Positions 1 through 7,820 of a stretch of 64,000 bases of DNA are shown here, one piece after another. A program made the position numbers and the translations under genes. This DNA comes from Sulfitobacter mediterraneus (GTDB taxonomy: Bacteria; Pseudomonadota; Alphaproteobacteria; Rhodobacterales; Rhodobacteraceae). Position 1 is the first letter of the stretch; each line of letters starts with the position of its first letter. The DNA is taken from positions 806,001 through 870,000 of the forward strand of contig NZ_CP069004.1 in assembly GCF_016801775.1 (NCBI RefSeq), written 5' to 3'. The notes under the pieces are model-generated. The model was not told the origin of the DNA and searched no databases. It saw only the letters and a list, made by a program, of their open reading frames with translations.

Positions 1-1
1 G

Positions 2-571
2 GCCTTGGGCGAAGGGGTGGCGGGGTTGGTCCATGGTCAAATGCCCGCCGCCGAGAAAGACGCGGCGATGCGGGCTTTTCAAGAGGGAAAGACCAAGGTT
101 CTGGTGGCCACCACCGTCATCGAGGTGGGGGTCGATGTGCCAAACGCGACCATCATGGTGGTGGAACGGGCCGAAATATTTGGCCTTGCGCAATTGCATC
201 AGTTGCGCGGTCGGGTGGGGCGCGGGCAGGCGGCATCGACCTGCCTTTTGATGTATCAACACCCCCTGTCCGAGACCGGTCAGCGCCGGCTTGAAGTGCT
301 GCGCGATACTGAAGACGGCTTTGTGATTGCCGAGACTGATCTGCAAATGCGGGGCACAGGCGATTTGATCGGGACGGCGCAATCCGGGGTGCCACGGTTC
401 AAGGTCGCAGACCTTGAAAGGCAGGCGGGCTTGATGGCAACCGCGCAATCAGATGCCCGAAAATTGCTGAACGATGATCCCGCACTGGAGACGGAACGTG
501 GCAAAGCGGTCCGGATGCTTTTATGGCTCATGCGGCAGGATGAAGCTATTCGTTTGATTTCAGTTGGTTAA
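2..571 (+). CDS. recG: ATP-dependent DNA helicase RecG, C-terminal part (5' end outside window)
   Basis: RecG remodels stalled replication forks and branches Holliday junctions. The frame is open from base 2 and only the last 189 residues are present. Visible helicase motifs are TTVIEVGVDVP (motif V) and QLHQLRGRVGRG (motif VI), followed by the RecG-type end with TDLQMRGTGDLIGTAQSG. The Mfd protein encoded later in the window shares these motifs, but this tail stops shortly after the helicase core without a TRCF domain, which fits RecG. A GTTC-repeat array begins 9 bases after the stop codon. Confidence 0.93.
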   Translation, partial: ALGEGVAGLVHGQMPAAEKDAAMRAFQEGKTKVLVATTVIEVGVDVPNATIMVVERAEIFGLAQLHQLRGRVGRGQAASTCLLMYQHPLSETGQRRLEVLRDTEDGFVIAETDLQMRGTGDLIGTAQSGVPRFKVADLERQAGLMATAQSDARKLLNDDPALETERGKAVRMLLWLMRQDEAIRLISVG

Positions 572-579
572 CCTCTGAC

Positions 580-614
580 GTTCCATTTTGTTCGCAAATG
601 TTCTCATAAAGTTC
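580..614. promoter_or_regulatory. SOS (LexA) box array, GTTC repeats
   Basis: Four GTTC tetramers lie in direct orientation, starting at 580, 590, 600 and 611. The last pair (600-614) is a perfect GTTC-N7-GTTC, the LexA recognition sequence established for Rhodobacter and other alphaproteobacteria. The other two intervals are one base shorter, so the half-sites are phased at about one helical turn. The array ends 54 bases before the ATG of a 42-codon ORF on the plus strand. I could not identify a convincing -35/-10 pair. That it regulates this ORF is inferred from position. Confidence 0.7.
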
Positions 615-668
615 TTTACAGGGGCCTAAGAAAATGAGAACAAAGAGGCAACAGAACAGGAGGTTCAC

Positions 669-797
669 ATGATCACACTCAAAACACTCAAGATGATCGC
701 ATCACGGTCTCATGCAACATTGTTGCAGGATTCCATTGGTGCCGCTGCTTTGATTGTCATGTTTGTGGTTGGCCTGCATCTGCCTGCTTTTGTTTGA
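669..797 (+). CDS. Small single-pass membrane protein, 42 aa, downstream of SOS box
   Basis: The ORF begins with ATG eight bases after a strong Shine-Dalgarno sequence (CAGGAGG). It encodes a basic N-terminal segment of about 20 residues (MITLKTLKMIASRSH...) followed by one hydrophobic helix (about residues 22-42) that ends at the C terminus. It lies between recG and a strong plus-strand terminator, and behind LexA-type half-sites. No family name is recognised. SOS-induced small inner-membrane proteins such as SidA of Caulobacter and TisB of E. coli have a similar size and layout, but I see no sequence identity to them. The strong RBS, box and terminator together argue that it is a real gene. 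Confidence 0.72.
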   Translation: MITLKTLKMIASRSHATLLQDSIGAAALIVMFVVGLHLPAFV

Positions 798-931
798 TTT
801 CTGCCTGCGGTCTCTTGCCGCTGTTGCTGTCGCATCCGTCCCAATTTGATGCACCAACGGTCACTGCCTGTCTTGTTGGATCTGGTTTTCCATACAGCGC
901 AGCGGGTCCCACATGAGAAACGCTTTCCTTG

Positions 932-968
932 CGCCGCCATCCCCTGCCGGGATGTGCGGCGTTTTTTT
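932..968 (+). terminator. Rho-independent terminator
   Basis: CGCCGC (932-937) pairs with GCGGCG (956-961), and ATCCC (939-943) with GGGAT (949-953), around the loop CTGCC. Seven T residues follow (962-968). It works on the plus strand only, so it ends the small-protein transcript or recG read-through just before the convergent chemoreceptor gene. No further gene is apparent in 798-931. Confidence 0.88.
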
Positions 969-983
969 GGTCTGCGGGTCGGA

Positions 984-2378
984 TCAATAGCCATAGGCCA
1001 ATCGCAGACCGCCCCAATGACGCCCCGCGGCATAGATCGGCGCGGACAGGTCTTTCATCAATTTGAATTCCCCGCCGCCCATGTCACGGCGGTACACCTG
1101 CAAAAGGAAATTCTCGGTGTTGCGGCCGGCCTTTAGGCCCACACGATCATCAAAGATCCGCCGGTTCCGGCAATTGGCGGTATTCCACACCGGATCGTCG
1201 CCCTGCGGGTGCGAGAATTTCAGGTTGTGCGTGGGCAGATAGCCGTTGGTGTCAACGGCGGCGCAAAACACGACCCTACGATCGAATTTGAAAGCGGGCT
1301 CCTGAAAATCCGGCAGCAATTGATCCAGAAAATCAGTGGCCTGGGTTAAGACCTGTTCGGGATTTGTATTGGGTATGGACCTGTAGTTCCGGTCAAACAA
1401 TTGTTCCATGGCGATTGTGCCGTCGGACAAGGCTTGATCAAAGGCCAGCGACACCTCGCGGGCGGTTTTTTGAACAAAGCTGATGAAGGGCGCATCAATC
1501 GACGCACCGCCAAGCGCGGCAGAATGCTGGACAATCTGCTCTGACGTTTCAATCAGGTTCAGCATACGGGTGTTGGTCTTGGCAATGCCGGTGGTCGCCT
1601 CGCGCACGGTGCTGTCAATCTCGCGCACCGCCGGGCTGAGCCGTTGCATGGCGTCCTTGACCCTCTGTGTGCGCGACGAAATCTTCTGGGTCTGGGCATG
1701 TTCGCTTTCGATGGTGGCTTCCATCCGGCGGAGCGCAGTGTCGGTTTCTTCGGATTTGCCCAGCACATCGGTGGCATTGTCCGCGGCATTTTTGGCTTCC
1801 CTGCCAAGGTCTGAGATCCAGCTTGTCAGATTCTCGATGTTTTGCGAAATCTGGGTCGCGGCGACGCTGGTTTTTTGTGACAGATCGTTGATCGCATCGG
1901 CCACCACGGCAAATCCGCGCCCGGCGTCGCCGGCCCGCGCTGCCTCGATCTTTGCGTTGATCGCCAATGTGTTGACCTGCGCGGCAATCACGGCAATCTC
2001 GCTGTTATTGGCCTTGACCGCGTTCAGGGTGTCGCCCACAGACCCGGTGCGATCCCGCACGGATTTGACCCAACCGGCCACGTTGCGGGTGCGGTCCCCG
2101 ACATCGCGTACCAAGGTGACGGAGGTCTTTACGTCGCTCAACGCCTGATCCGATGTGACAGTCAGCGCGTCCACCAAGGTGCCCATTTCGTCATTGACGC
2201 TGGTCACTTCTTTGGCGCTGGCCCCCAGGGCATCAAGGGCCGACCGTTGGTGTTTGGCATGATTGTCCGCAAGATCCAGAAATCCCGCGATATCGACAAT
2301 CTCAAAGCCAAGCGCCGCCGCGGCCTTGGCCAGCTTGTCCATCCGCCCGGTGGCATCAATGGGGATTTGCGCGGTCAT
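984..2378 (-). CDS. Soluble methyl-accepting chemotaxis protein with C-terminal sensor region
   Basis: This is a chemoreceptor that would signal through CheA/CheW. The highly conserved signalling tip is present (VNTLAINAKIEAARAGDAG, then GRGFAVVADAINDLSQKT). There is no signal peptide or transmembrane helix, so it should be cytoplasmic. The order is unusual: the signalling coiled coil comes first and a globular region follows (about residue 290 to the end), containing AAVDTNGYLPTHN and CRNRRIFDDRVG, which resembles a Cache/PAS-like sensor. The ATG at 2378 is chosen because AGGAGGG lies just upstream; a start 27 bases earlier lacks such a site. The protein has 464 residues. Confidence 0.88.
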   Translation of the reverse strand: MTAQIPIDATGRMDKLAKAAAALGFEIVDIAGFLDLADNHAKHQRSALDALGASAKEVTSVNDEMGTLVDALTVTSDQALSDVKTSVTLVRDVGDRTRNVAGWVKSVRDRTGSVGDTLNAVKANNSEIAVIAAQVNTLAINAKIEAARAGDAGRGFAVVADAINDLSQKTSVAATQISQNIENLTSWISDLGREAKNAADNATDVLGKSEETDTALRRMEATIESEHAQTQKISSRTQRVKDAMQRLSPAVREIDSTVREATTGIAKTNTRMLNLIETSEQIVQHSAALGGASIDAPFISFVQKTAREVSLAFDQALSDGTIAMEQLFDRNYRSIPNTNPEQVLTQATDFLDQLLPDFQEPAFKFDRRVVFCAAVDTNGYLPTHNLKFSHPQGDDPVWNTANCRNRRIFDDRVGLKAGRNTENFLLQVYRRDMGGGEFKLMKDLSAPIYAAGRHWGGLRLAYGY

Positions 2379-2423
2379 ATGCCCTCCTGATCTTCCATCA
2401 GGCAAGGCTTCGCAGGAATTGAC

Positions 2424-2885
2424 TTACAATTTGCTAATTTTTTCCACGCCATCGGCTTTGCGCATGGCCTCGGCGATGGCTTCAATCGCCAACATGATCG
2501 AAGCATGGCGGTTCTTGTAATCCACAGCGGGGATCAGCACCTCAAACCCGTCAAAGGGCGCATCCGGTACACGACCGGACCCTTTGAGCATCGCATGCAG
2601 CTGGTCACGGCCCTTTTCGATCACACCAAGCGTTTGACCGGGCGCAGCCGCCCCCGTCACAGCAGCGGCTGCCTGACCCAGTGCACAGGCCTTCACATCC
2701 TGTCCGAGGGATGTGAGCACGCCGTCCTTCACCACAACATCCACCGTTACCGTCGATCCGCACAAGGGCGAGCGGCGTTTGACCGTCGCATCGGCATCCT
2801 CCAATCGGCCCAGATGCGGGATCTCTGCGGCCAGCGCCAGAATACGCGCGGAGTACAATTTGATCAGATCGGTCTCGCCGGACAT
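2424..2885 (-). CDS. NifU/IscU-like iron-sulfur cluster scaffold protein (divergent)
   Basis: This 153-residue protein has the IscU/NifU N-terminal fold pattern. Family members assemble Fe-S clusters on three conserved cysteines. Two are visible: Cys42 in SPLCGST and Cys67 in VKACALGQ. At the third position the family motif (K-C-A-x-L) reads R-H-A-S-I, so His127 appears to replace the cysteine. It sits alone between a chemoreceptor and a divergent hisI, not in an isc or suf operon. The fold call is firm; a role as a scaffold or as a cluster carrier is inference. Confidence 0.85.
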   Translation of the reverse strand: MSGETDLIKLYSARILALAAEIPHLGRLEDADATVKRRSPLCGSTVTVDVVVKDGVLTSLGQDVKACALGQAAAAVTGAAAPGQTLGVIEKGRDQLHAMLKGSGRVPDAPFDGFEVLIPAVDYKNRHASIMLAIEAIAEAMRKADGVEKISKL

Positions 2886-2959
2886 GGCTGTTTCCTTTGT
2901 CGCTTATTGCCTACATAAGCTCTTGAGACAAAGATGCAAAACTTTTGAAGAGGCCGCAA

Positions 2960-3316
2960 ATGACCTTTGATCCCGAGACTTTGAAATTCAACGAGGCTGG
3001 ATTGCTGCCGGTGATTGCGCAGGACGCCGACAGCCTTGAGGTCCTGATGCTGGCCTGGATGAACGCGCAGAGCATTCAGCGCACTCTGGACAGTGGAAAC
3101 GTCACCTATTGGAGCCGGTCGCGGCAGGAATATTGGGTCAAGGGCGCGACCAGTGGCCATCATCAGGAATTGATCGATCTGCGTTATGATTGTGACCGCG
3201 ACTGCATCCTGGCTCTGGTCCGGCAAACCGGCCCGGCCTGTCACACCGGACGGCGCAGCTGTTTCTACACGGCCGTCCGTGATGGTGCAGAGGTTGAGTT
3301 GTCAAAGCCGCTGTAA
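2960..3316 (+). CDS. hisI: Phosphoribosyl-AMP cyclohydrolase
   Basis: HisI opens the adenine ring of phosphoribosyl-AMP in step three of histidine synthesis. The protein is 118 residues, the usual length of the stand-alone enzyme without a HisE domain. The metal site is visible: Asp77, Asp79 and Asp81 interleaved with Cys78 and Cys82 (YDCDRDC), then Cys94 in GPACHTGRRSCF. The ATG at 2960 is preferred to an upstream TTG at 2945 because GAAGAGG precedes it and homologues begin with this MTFDP-type end. It is divergent from the NifU-like gene. Confidence 0.95.
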   Translation: MTFDPETLKFNEAGLLPVIAQDADSLEVLMLAWMNAQSIQRTLDSGNVTYWSRSRQEYWVKGATSGHHQELIDLRYDCDRDCILALVRQTGPACHTGRRSCFYTAVRDGAEVELSKPL

Positions 3317-3343
3317 AGCAATCTGCAAGGTCAATTTCGTCTT

Positions 3344-4210
3344 TTAAGGCATTGCCAAAGAACGAATTTCCTGACGGGAAAGCCCTTCTGACCGATACAG
3401 CGAAATTGCCCGCGCATCATCCCGTTTTGCCAACCGCTTGCCGTGTTCATCCCTGACGAGATCATGATGATGATAGATTGGCTGTGGCAGGTTCAAAAGA
3501 TGTTGCAGGACCACATGGATCTTGGTTGCATCGAACAGATCCTGCCCGCGCACAACGTGAGTGATCTCTTGCGCCGCATCATCAAGCACGACGGACAGGT
3601 GATAAGAGGTCCCCATATCGCGCCGCGCCAAGACGATATCGCCAATCTCGTGGATCATTTGATCGGCGGTGAAGGTGATACGCCCATGCGCTCCCGACGG
3701 ACCATTGCCGGTTTCCTCAAACATAAAGGCCTCTTGGCCCGCAACAGCGCGGGCCATATCAAGACGCAGCGCCGCATCTGTAGGTATCGTATCGGGCCGG
3801 TCTTCCGAATTGTCCGGGCGGCAGGTGCCCGGATAGACAAGGCCGTCCGGCCCGATCAAAGGGTCGGCACCTTCTTGCGGTGCCGCAACCGCCGCAGCGA
3901 TGTCTTTGCGGCTGCAATGACACGCATAGATCAGTTTGCGATCCCAAAGAGTTTGCAAAGTGTGTTTGTAAATTTGCAAACGTTCCGATTGCCGCATGAC
4001 CGGTTTTGACCAGCTTAGCCCCAACCAGGTCAGATCCTCATAGATCTGGTTTTCCCATTCCGGCCTTGCGCGGGACCGATCAATATCCTCGATCCGCAGC
4101 AGGAATTCCCCCCCATGCTGCACCGCCATGTCATGGGCGAGCAGAGCAGAAAAAGCATGTCCAAGGTGCAGCGGGCCGGTTGGTGACGGCGCAAATCTGG
4201 TGCGAAACAT
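3344..4210 (-). CDS. gluQ: Glutamyl-Q tRNA(Asp) synthetase
   Basis: This shortened GluRS paralogue attaches glutamate to queuosine at position 34 of tRNA(Asp). The class I signature is FAPSPTGPLHLGHAFSALL, with the second motif GKRLAKRDDARAI in place of KMSKS. A zinc site is suggested by YACHCSRKD and YPGTCR. At 288 residues it lacks the anticodon-binding domain, as expected for the family. The ATG overlaps the stop of the upstream methyltransferase gene (TGATG), so the two genes are probably co-translated. Confidence 0.95.
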   Translation of the reverse strand: MFRTRFAPSPTGPLHLGHAFSALLAHDMAVQHGGEFLLRIEDIDRSRARPEWENQIYEDLTWLGLSWSKPVMRQSERLQIYKHTLQTLWDRKLIYACHCSRKDIAAAVAAPQEGADPLIGPDGLVYPGTCRPDNSEDRPDTIPTDAALRLDMARAVAGQEAFMFEETGNGPSGAHGRITFTADQMIHEIGDIVLARRDMGTSYHLSVVLDDAAQEITHVVRGQDLFDATKIHVVLQHLLNLPQPIYHHHDLVRDEHGKRLAKRDDARAISLYRSEGLSRQEIRSLAMP

Positions 4211-4824
4211 CAATTCTTTTCAAGTACATATACCTTGGCCTTAAGGCCAATGCCGGGAATATGATCGCCGTGTTTCACAAACAAGAGCCGCGCCGCGCCG
4301 CAATCTGTCCATTCCATCACACGGGCCTCGTATTGCGGCTCTTGCAGCGCATGATCATTGAAGGAAAACACAAACAGCCCCGATTTTGCCAACCCCCGCA
4401 TTATGGTGTCAAACACCGAAATTGGCGCAGCTCCGGCACCGATAACACCAATCGCGGCAATCGCTGCATAGTCACCGGGCCTATGGCCCAGATCCTGACC
4501 GGGTTCGATCTGTCTCAGGTCGCGGTAGACCGATTTGCCCTTCGCCTGCGCCAACATATCCGCAGAAACATCAAGGCCATCAATGGTCTCGAACCCGGCC
4601 AACCGCAACGCCAGACCGGACAGGCCCGTACCGCACCCAAAATCGAGGACCGGACGGGACTTGTCAGCCGCGTATTGCGCCAATGCCGCCGCGCAGCGAC
4701 CCGGCGTGGCATAGCCATGTTCGCCCAATTCGGCCTCATAGCTGGCCGCCCAATCATCATATAATTTGCGGGTTTCTTCGGCATCCCGCGCGCCATAGGC
4801 CTTGTCCAGAAAACTTTCACTCAT
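4210..4824 (-). CDS. Class I SAM-dependent methyltransferase
   Basis: The SAM-binding motif I is VLDFGCGTGLSGLAL, followed by an acidic residue after strand beta2 (GLDVSADMLAQAK). The protein has 204 residues and a single domain with no membrane segment. The N terminus (DEETRKLYDDWAASYEAEL-like) resembles the Williams-Beuren/UbiE-like group of small-molecule methyltransferases. The substrate cannot be read from sequence. The ATG at 4824 was chosen; the longer frame upstream has no supporting RBS. It sits between trmFO and gluQ on the same strand. Confidence 0.85.
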   Translation of the reverse strand: MSESFLDKAYGARDAEETRKLYDDWAASYEAELGEHGYATPGRCAAALAQYAADKSRPVLDFGCGTGLSGLALRLAGFETIDGLDVSADMLAQAKGKSVYRDLRQIEPGQDLGHRPGDYAAIAAIGVIGAGAAPISVFDTIMRGLAKSGLFVFSFNDHALQEPQYEARVMEWTDCGAARLLFVKHGDHIPGIGLKAKVYVLEKN

Positions 4825-4861
4825 GCCACAAGGGTAGGTGGCCTGTGCCAGCGGGTCAACG

Positions 4862-6199
4862 TTAACCGGCCAGCCAGTCTTGCCAGTCAACCTTGGCGCG
4901 GTCGGTATAGGCCTTGTATCTGTCCTTGCGCCCCCGGCGCCCGGACTTCAGCCCTTCAACCGGCGGGAACAGTCCAAAATTCACATTCATCGGTTGGAAT
5001 GTCTTGGCCTCGGCCCCGCCCGTGATGTGAGTGATCAGGGCCCCCGTGGCCGTGGTGTCAGGCGGCGCGCTGGCGGATCGGCCGAGGATCTCTGCACTGG
5101 CCAAACGCCCGGCCAGCAGACCCATCGCGGCACTTTCGACGTAGCCTTCCACACCTGTGATCTGACCGGCAAAGCGCACATTGGGGCGCGATTTCAGGCG
5201 CATCTGATCGTCCAGAAGGGTCGGAGAATTGATAAACGAGTTGCGGTGGATACCGCCCAAACGGGCAAAGCTGGCATTCTCCAATCCGGGAATCATTTTG
5301 AAAACATCGGTTTGCGCACCGTACTTCATCTTGGTCTGGAACCCGACAATGTTGTAAAGAGTACCAAGCTTGTTGTCGCGCCGGAGCTGCACAACCGCAT
5401 AGGCTTTGACATCCGGCTGATGCGGGTTGGTCAGCCCGACAGGTTTCATCGGGCCAAAGCGCAGGGTCTCGCGCCCACGTTCAGCCATCACTTCAATGGG
5501 GAGACATCCATCAAAATATCCCGCGGTTTCACCTTCGCGAAACTCGGTCTTGTCGGCCGCCAAAAGCGCATCAATGAACGCCTCGTACTGGTCTTTGTCC
5601 ATCGGGCAATTGAGGTAGGCTGTGCGCTCTTCCTCTGTCTCGCCCTTGTCATAACGTGACTGCATCCACGCCTTGTCCATGTCGATGCTCTCGGCATAGA
5701 CAATCGGCGCGATGGCATCAAAAAACGCCAAAGCCTCGGCACCTGTTTCAGTTGCAATCGCCTCTGCCAATGCCCCTGAGGTCAGCGGCCCGGTGGCAAT
5801 GATCCACTGTCCTTCTGTCGGCAGCTCGGTGATCTCGCCATATTCGACGGTGACATTGGGGTGCGCCAAAAGCGCATCTGTCACCGATTGGGCAAAGGGA
5901 TCACGGTCCACGGCCAATGCGCCACCTGCGGGCAGTTTGTGCTTGTCCGCGCTGGCCATGATCAACCCATTTGCGGCGCGCATTTCCCAATGCAACAGCC
6001 CGACGGCGTTTTGCTCGCTGTCGTCGGAACGGAAGGAATTGGAACAGACCATTTCCCCCAAAAGCCCGGTTTGATGCGCAAATGTACCCACTTTGGGCCG
6101 CATTTCGTGCAAAACCACGGGAACGCCCGCATTGGCAGCCTGCCAGGCGGCCTCTGATCCGGCCATGCCGCCGCCAATGATATGAAGTGTCTCTGTCAT
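4862..6199 (-). CDS. trmFO: Folate-dependent tRNA (uracil-54-C5)-methyltransferase TrmFO
   Basis: TrmFO makes ribothymidine at position 54 of tRNA using methylenetetrahydrofolate and FADH2. The FAD dinucleotide motif [12 protein letters not shown] is at the N terminus, and the family signature [17 protein letters not shown] includes catalytic Cys52. A second conserved cysteine, Cys232, lies in [13 protein letters not shown]. The length of 445 residues is normal. The gene is the first of a minus-strand series followed by the methyltransferase and gluQ, two of the three being tRNA-modification genes. Confidence 0.96.
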   Translation of the reverse strand: MTETLHIIGGGMAGSEAAWQAANAGVPVVLHEMRPKVGTFAHQTGLLGEMVCSNSFRSDDSEQNAVGLLHWEMRAANGLIMASADKHKLPAGGALAVDRDPFAQSVTDALLAHPNVTVEYGEITELPTEGQWIIATGPLTSGALAEAIATETGAEALAFFDAIAPIVYAESIDMDKAWMQSRYDKGETEEERTAYLNCPMDKDQYEAFIDALLAADKTEFREGETAGYFDGCLPIEVMAERGRETLRFGPMKPVGLTNPHQPDVKAYAVVQLRRDNKLGTLYNIVGFQTKMKYGAQTDVFKMIPGLENASFARLGGIHRNSFINSPTLLDDQMRLKSRPNVRFAGQITGVEGYVESAAMGLLAGRLASAEILGRSASAPPDTTATGALITHITGGAEAKTFQPMNVNFGLFPPVEGLKSGRRGRKDRYKAYTDRAKVDWQDWLAG

Positions 6200-6297
6200 G
6201 CCTGCGATGTAGGGGAGGGCGCGGCAAGAGGCAATACACGCTGGACCTTTGCCCTGGGGATCTCATCTGATTTTGAGGAGTGTTGTGTTTTGGGGGC

Positions 6298-6456
6298 GCC
6301 GCTGCGGGAATGGTCGGTCAGTGAGAGGCTGACCTGGAGGGACCTTCCGCCGGCGGCGACCCAAAATCATCATAGACGTGTTCGTCTTGCCCCAAACATG
6401 CCCTAATCGTGCCCCATTTGAAAGCGCTAAAAATTCAACACTCTGTTTCAAATGGG
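6298..6456 (-). other. Structured intergenic element upstream of trmFO; possible leader RNA or sRNA
   Basis: The 282-base gap between two minus-strand genes holds two inverted repeats. One has 11-base arms (6413-6423 and 6446-6456, CCCATTTGAAA/TTTCAAATGGG). The other is an extended hairpin: 6316-6321 pairs with 6329-6334, 6312-6315 with 6341-6344, 6307-6310 with 6345-6348, and 6298-6302 with 6353-6357. Read on the minus strand, the apical loop is CCUCUCA and the bulge is CCUCCA, both able to pair with Shine-Dalgarno sequences. No U-tract terminator is seen. Function is unknown. Confidence 0.35.
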
Positions 6457-6481
6457 AAACAATCGAAATTCAGAGGCAGAC

Positions 6482-7270
6482 TCAGTCCTGCGACCAGTCA
6501 GGCGGGCGTTTTTCGAGAAAGGCATCGATGCCTTCCTTTGTGTCACCGCGCAGCATATTTTGCACCATGACATCGCCAGCAAAGGCGTAGGCTTGTGCAG
6601 TACTCATCTCAAGCTGTTGATAAAACGCCTCTTTCCCTATTCTCACAGCGGGGCCAAGTTTCCCTGCGATCCGTTCGGCAAGGGCGGCAGTGGTATCCTC
6701 AAGCTCTGCCTCTGGCACGGCTTTGTTGATCAGGCCCAGATCAATGGCGCGGTCTGCGCTGATAAATTCACCAGTGGTCAGCATCTCAAATGCTTGTTTT
6801 CTGGGGATATTCCGGGTCAATGCCACCATTGGCGTGGAGCAGAACAACCCGATGTTGACGCCATTCACCCCAAACCGGCAGGAGTCAGTTGCAACCGCCA
6901 GATCACATGTCGCAACCAACTGGCACCCTGCGGCAGTGGCCAGCCCATGCACCTGCGCGATCACCGGCTGGGGCAGGGATTGGATGCGGGTCATCAGGGC
7001 CGTGCAGCGATCAAACAGATCCTTGAACGCTGCCGCGCCACCATCGGGGGCTTGGCGCATCGCGGTCATCTGGCGCAGATCGTGACCGGCACAAAACGCC
7101 TTGCCTGTCCCCGCGAGCGTGATGACACGGGTTTTCGGGTCATTTGCAAAATCGTCCAGAGTCGTTTGCAAAGCTGCCAACATCTCATCCGACAGGGCAT
7201 TGAGCCGTTCTGGCGCATTCATCGTCAGATGTGCAACGGCGCCCCTTTGTTCCACTGTCAAAATTGTCAT
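6482..7270 (-). CDS. Enoyl-CoA hydratase/isomerase (crotonase) family protein, ECHDC3-like
   Basis: The crotonase oxyanion-hole motif GKAFCAGHDLRQM and the second motif region GLATAAGCQLVATCDLAVA are clear, and the 262-residue length is typical. However, the first catalytic glutamate of true hydratases (GGGCE) is glutamine here (AAGCQ), and the second (P-E-x-x-x-G) is replaced in FGVNGVNIGLF. This pattern matches the ECHDC3-like subgroup, whose reaction is uncertain, so hydratase activity should not be assumed. The start at 7270 has GGAGGGCAAG in front of it. It is divergent from a thioesterase gene only 58 bases away. Confidence 0.87.
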   Translation of the reverse strand: MTILTVEQRGAVAHLTMNAPERLNALSDEMLAALQTTLDDFANDPKTRVITLAGTGKAFCAGHDLRQMTAMRQAPDGGAAAFKDLFDRCTALMTRIQSLPQPVIAQVHGLATAAGCQLVATCDLAVATDSCRFGVNGVNIGLFCSTPMVALTRNIPRKQAFEMLTTGEFISADRAIDLGLINKAVPEAELEDTTAALAERIAGKLGPAVRIGKEAFYQQLEMSTAQAYAFAGDVMVQNMLRGDTKEGIDAFLEKRPPDWSQD

Positions 7271-7328
7271 CTTGCCCTCCGCCGCTTTCCACGCCAACTC
7301 TAGGCCAAGCGTTAAGGAGAGAACAAGT

Positions 7329-7757
7329 ATGGCCGCTGTCATGACCGCACAGGAACTTACTGAATTTCTGCGCCTTGTGTTTGAACAGGTCGCGGATGAT
7401 TTTTCAGTAGATCACGTGGGTGACGGCGAAGTCACCATGCGGCTTCTGACGCAGAAAAAACATCTGCGCCCCGGCGGAACAGTGTCCGGCCCGTCAATGT
7501 TCGCGCTGGCGGATGTGGCGGCCTATGTGGTCACACTGTCGATGATCGGACCGAAGGCGCTGGCGGTGACGACAAATTGTTCGATTGATTTCATGCGCAA
7601 ACCGGTGGCCGATGTGCCGCTTGTCGCCCATGCAAAGCTGCTCAAATTGGGCAAACAACTGTCGGTCAGTGATGTGATGATATATTCTGAAGGTATGGAC
7701 AAGCCGGTGGCACGGGCCACGTTGACCTACGCCATTCCACCCAAGGCGATGGGATAA
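7329..7757 (+). CDS. PaaI-type hotdog-fold thioesterase
   Basis: This 142-residue protein has the hotdog pattern of PaaI-like acyl-CoA thioesterases. It includes HLRPGGTVSGPSMFALADVAAY, in which the long helix starts at the usual 'GG..SGP..' turn, and a second strand block with TNCSIDFMRKPV. Its divergent neighbour is a crotonase homologue, so both may act on CoA thioesters. The ATG at 7329 follows AAGGAGAG. A longer upstream extension of the frame overlaps the divergent gene and is not coding. Confidence 0.85.
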   Translation: MAAVMTAQELTEFLRLVFEQVADDFSVDHVGDGEVTMRLLTQKKHLRPGGTVSGPSMFALADVAAYVVTLSMIGPKALAVTTNCSIDFMRKPVADVPLVAHAKLLKLGKQLSVSDVMIYSEGMDKPVARATLTYAIPPKAMG

Positions 7758-7761
7758 AAGC

Positions 7762-7787
7762 AAAAAAGGGCCGGGGTGACCCGGCCC
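7762..7787 (-). terminator. Rho-independent terminator of the DUF1127 gene
   Basis: GGGCCGGG (7768-7775) and CCCGGCCC (7780-7787) form a perfect eight-base stem with the loop GTGA. On the minus strand the stem is followed by six U residues (7762-7767). It lies 33 bases past the stop of the minus-strand DUF1127 gene and also separates it from the convergent thioesterase gene. Confidence 0.88.
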
Positions 7788-7820
7788 AAGTGAAGAGGTC
7801 TGGAACCTGTCACGGGGATG

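Noticed and set aside
6263-6451. 62-codon minus-strand ORF upstream of trmFO
   Set aside because: It needs a TTG start, has no RBS, is Arg/Pro-rich in a way expected from the underlying hairpin, and overlaps the inverted repeats. An RNA element explains the region better.
7101-7328. N-terminal extension of the thioesterase gene
   Set aside because: It overlaps the divergent crotonase gene; the ATG at 7329 has an RBS and matches the family start.
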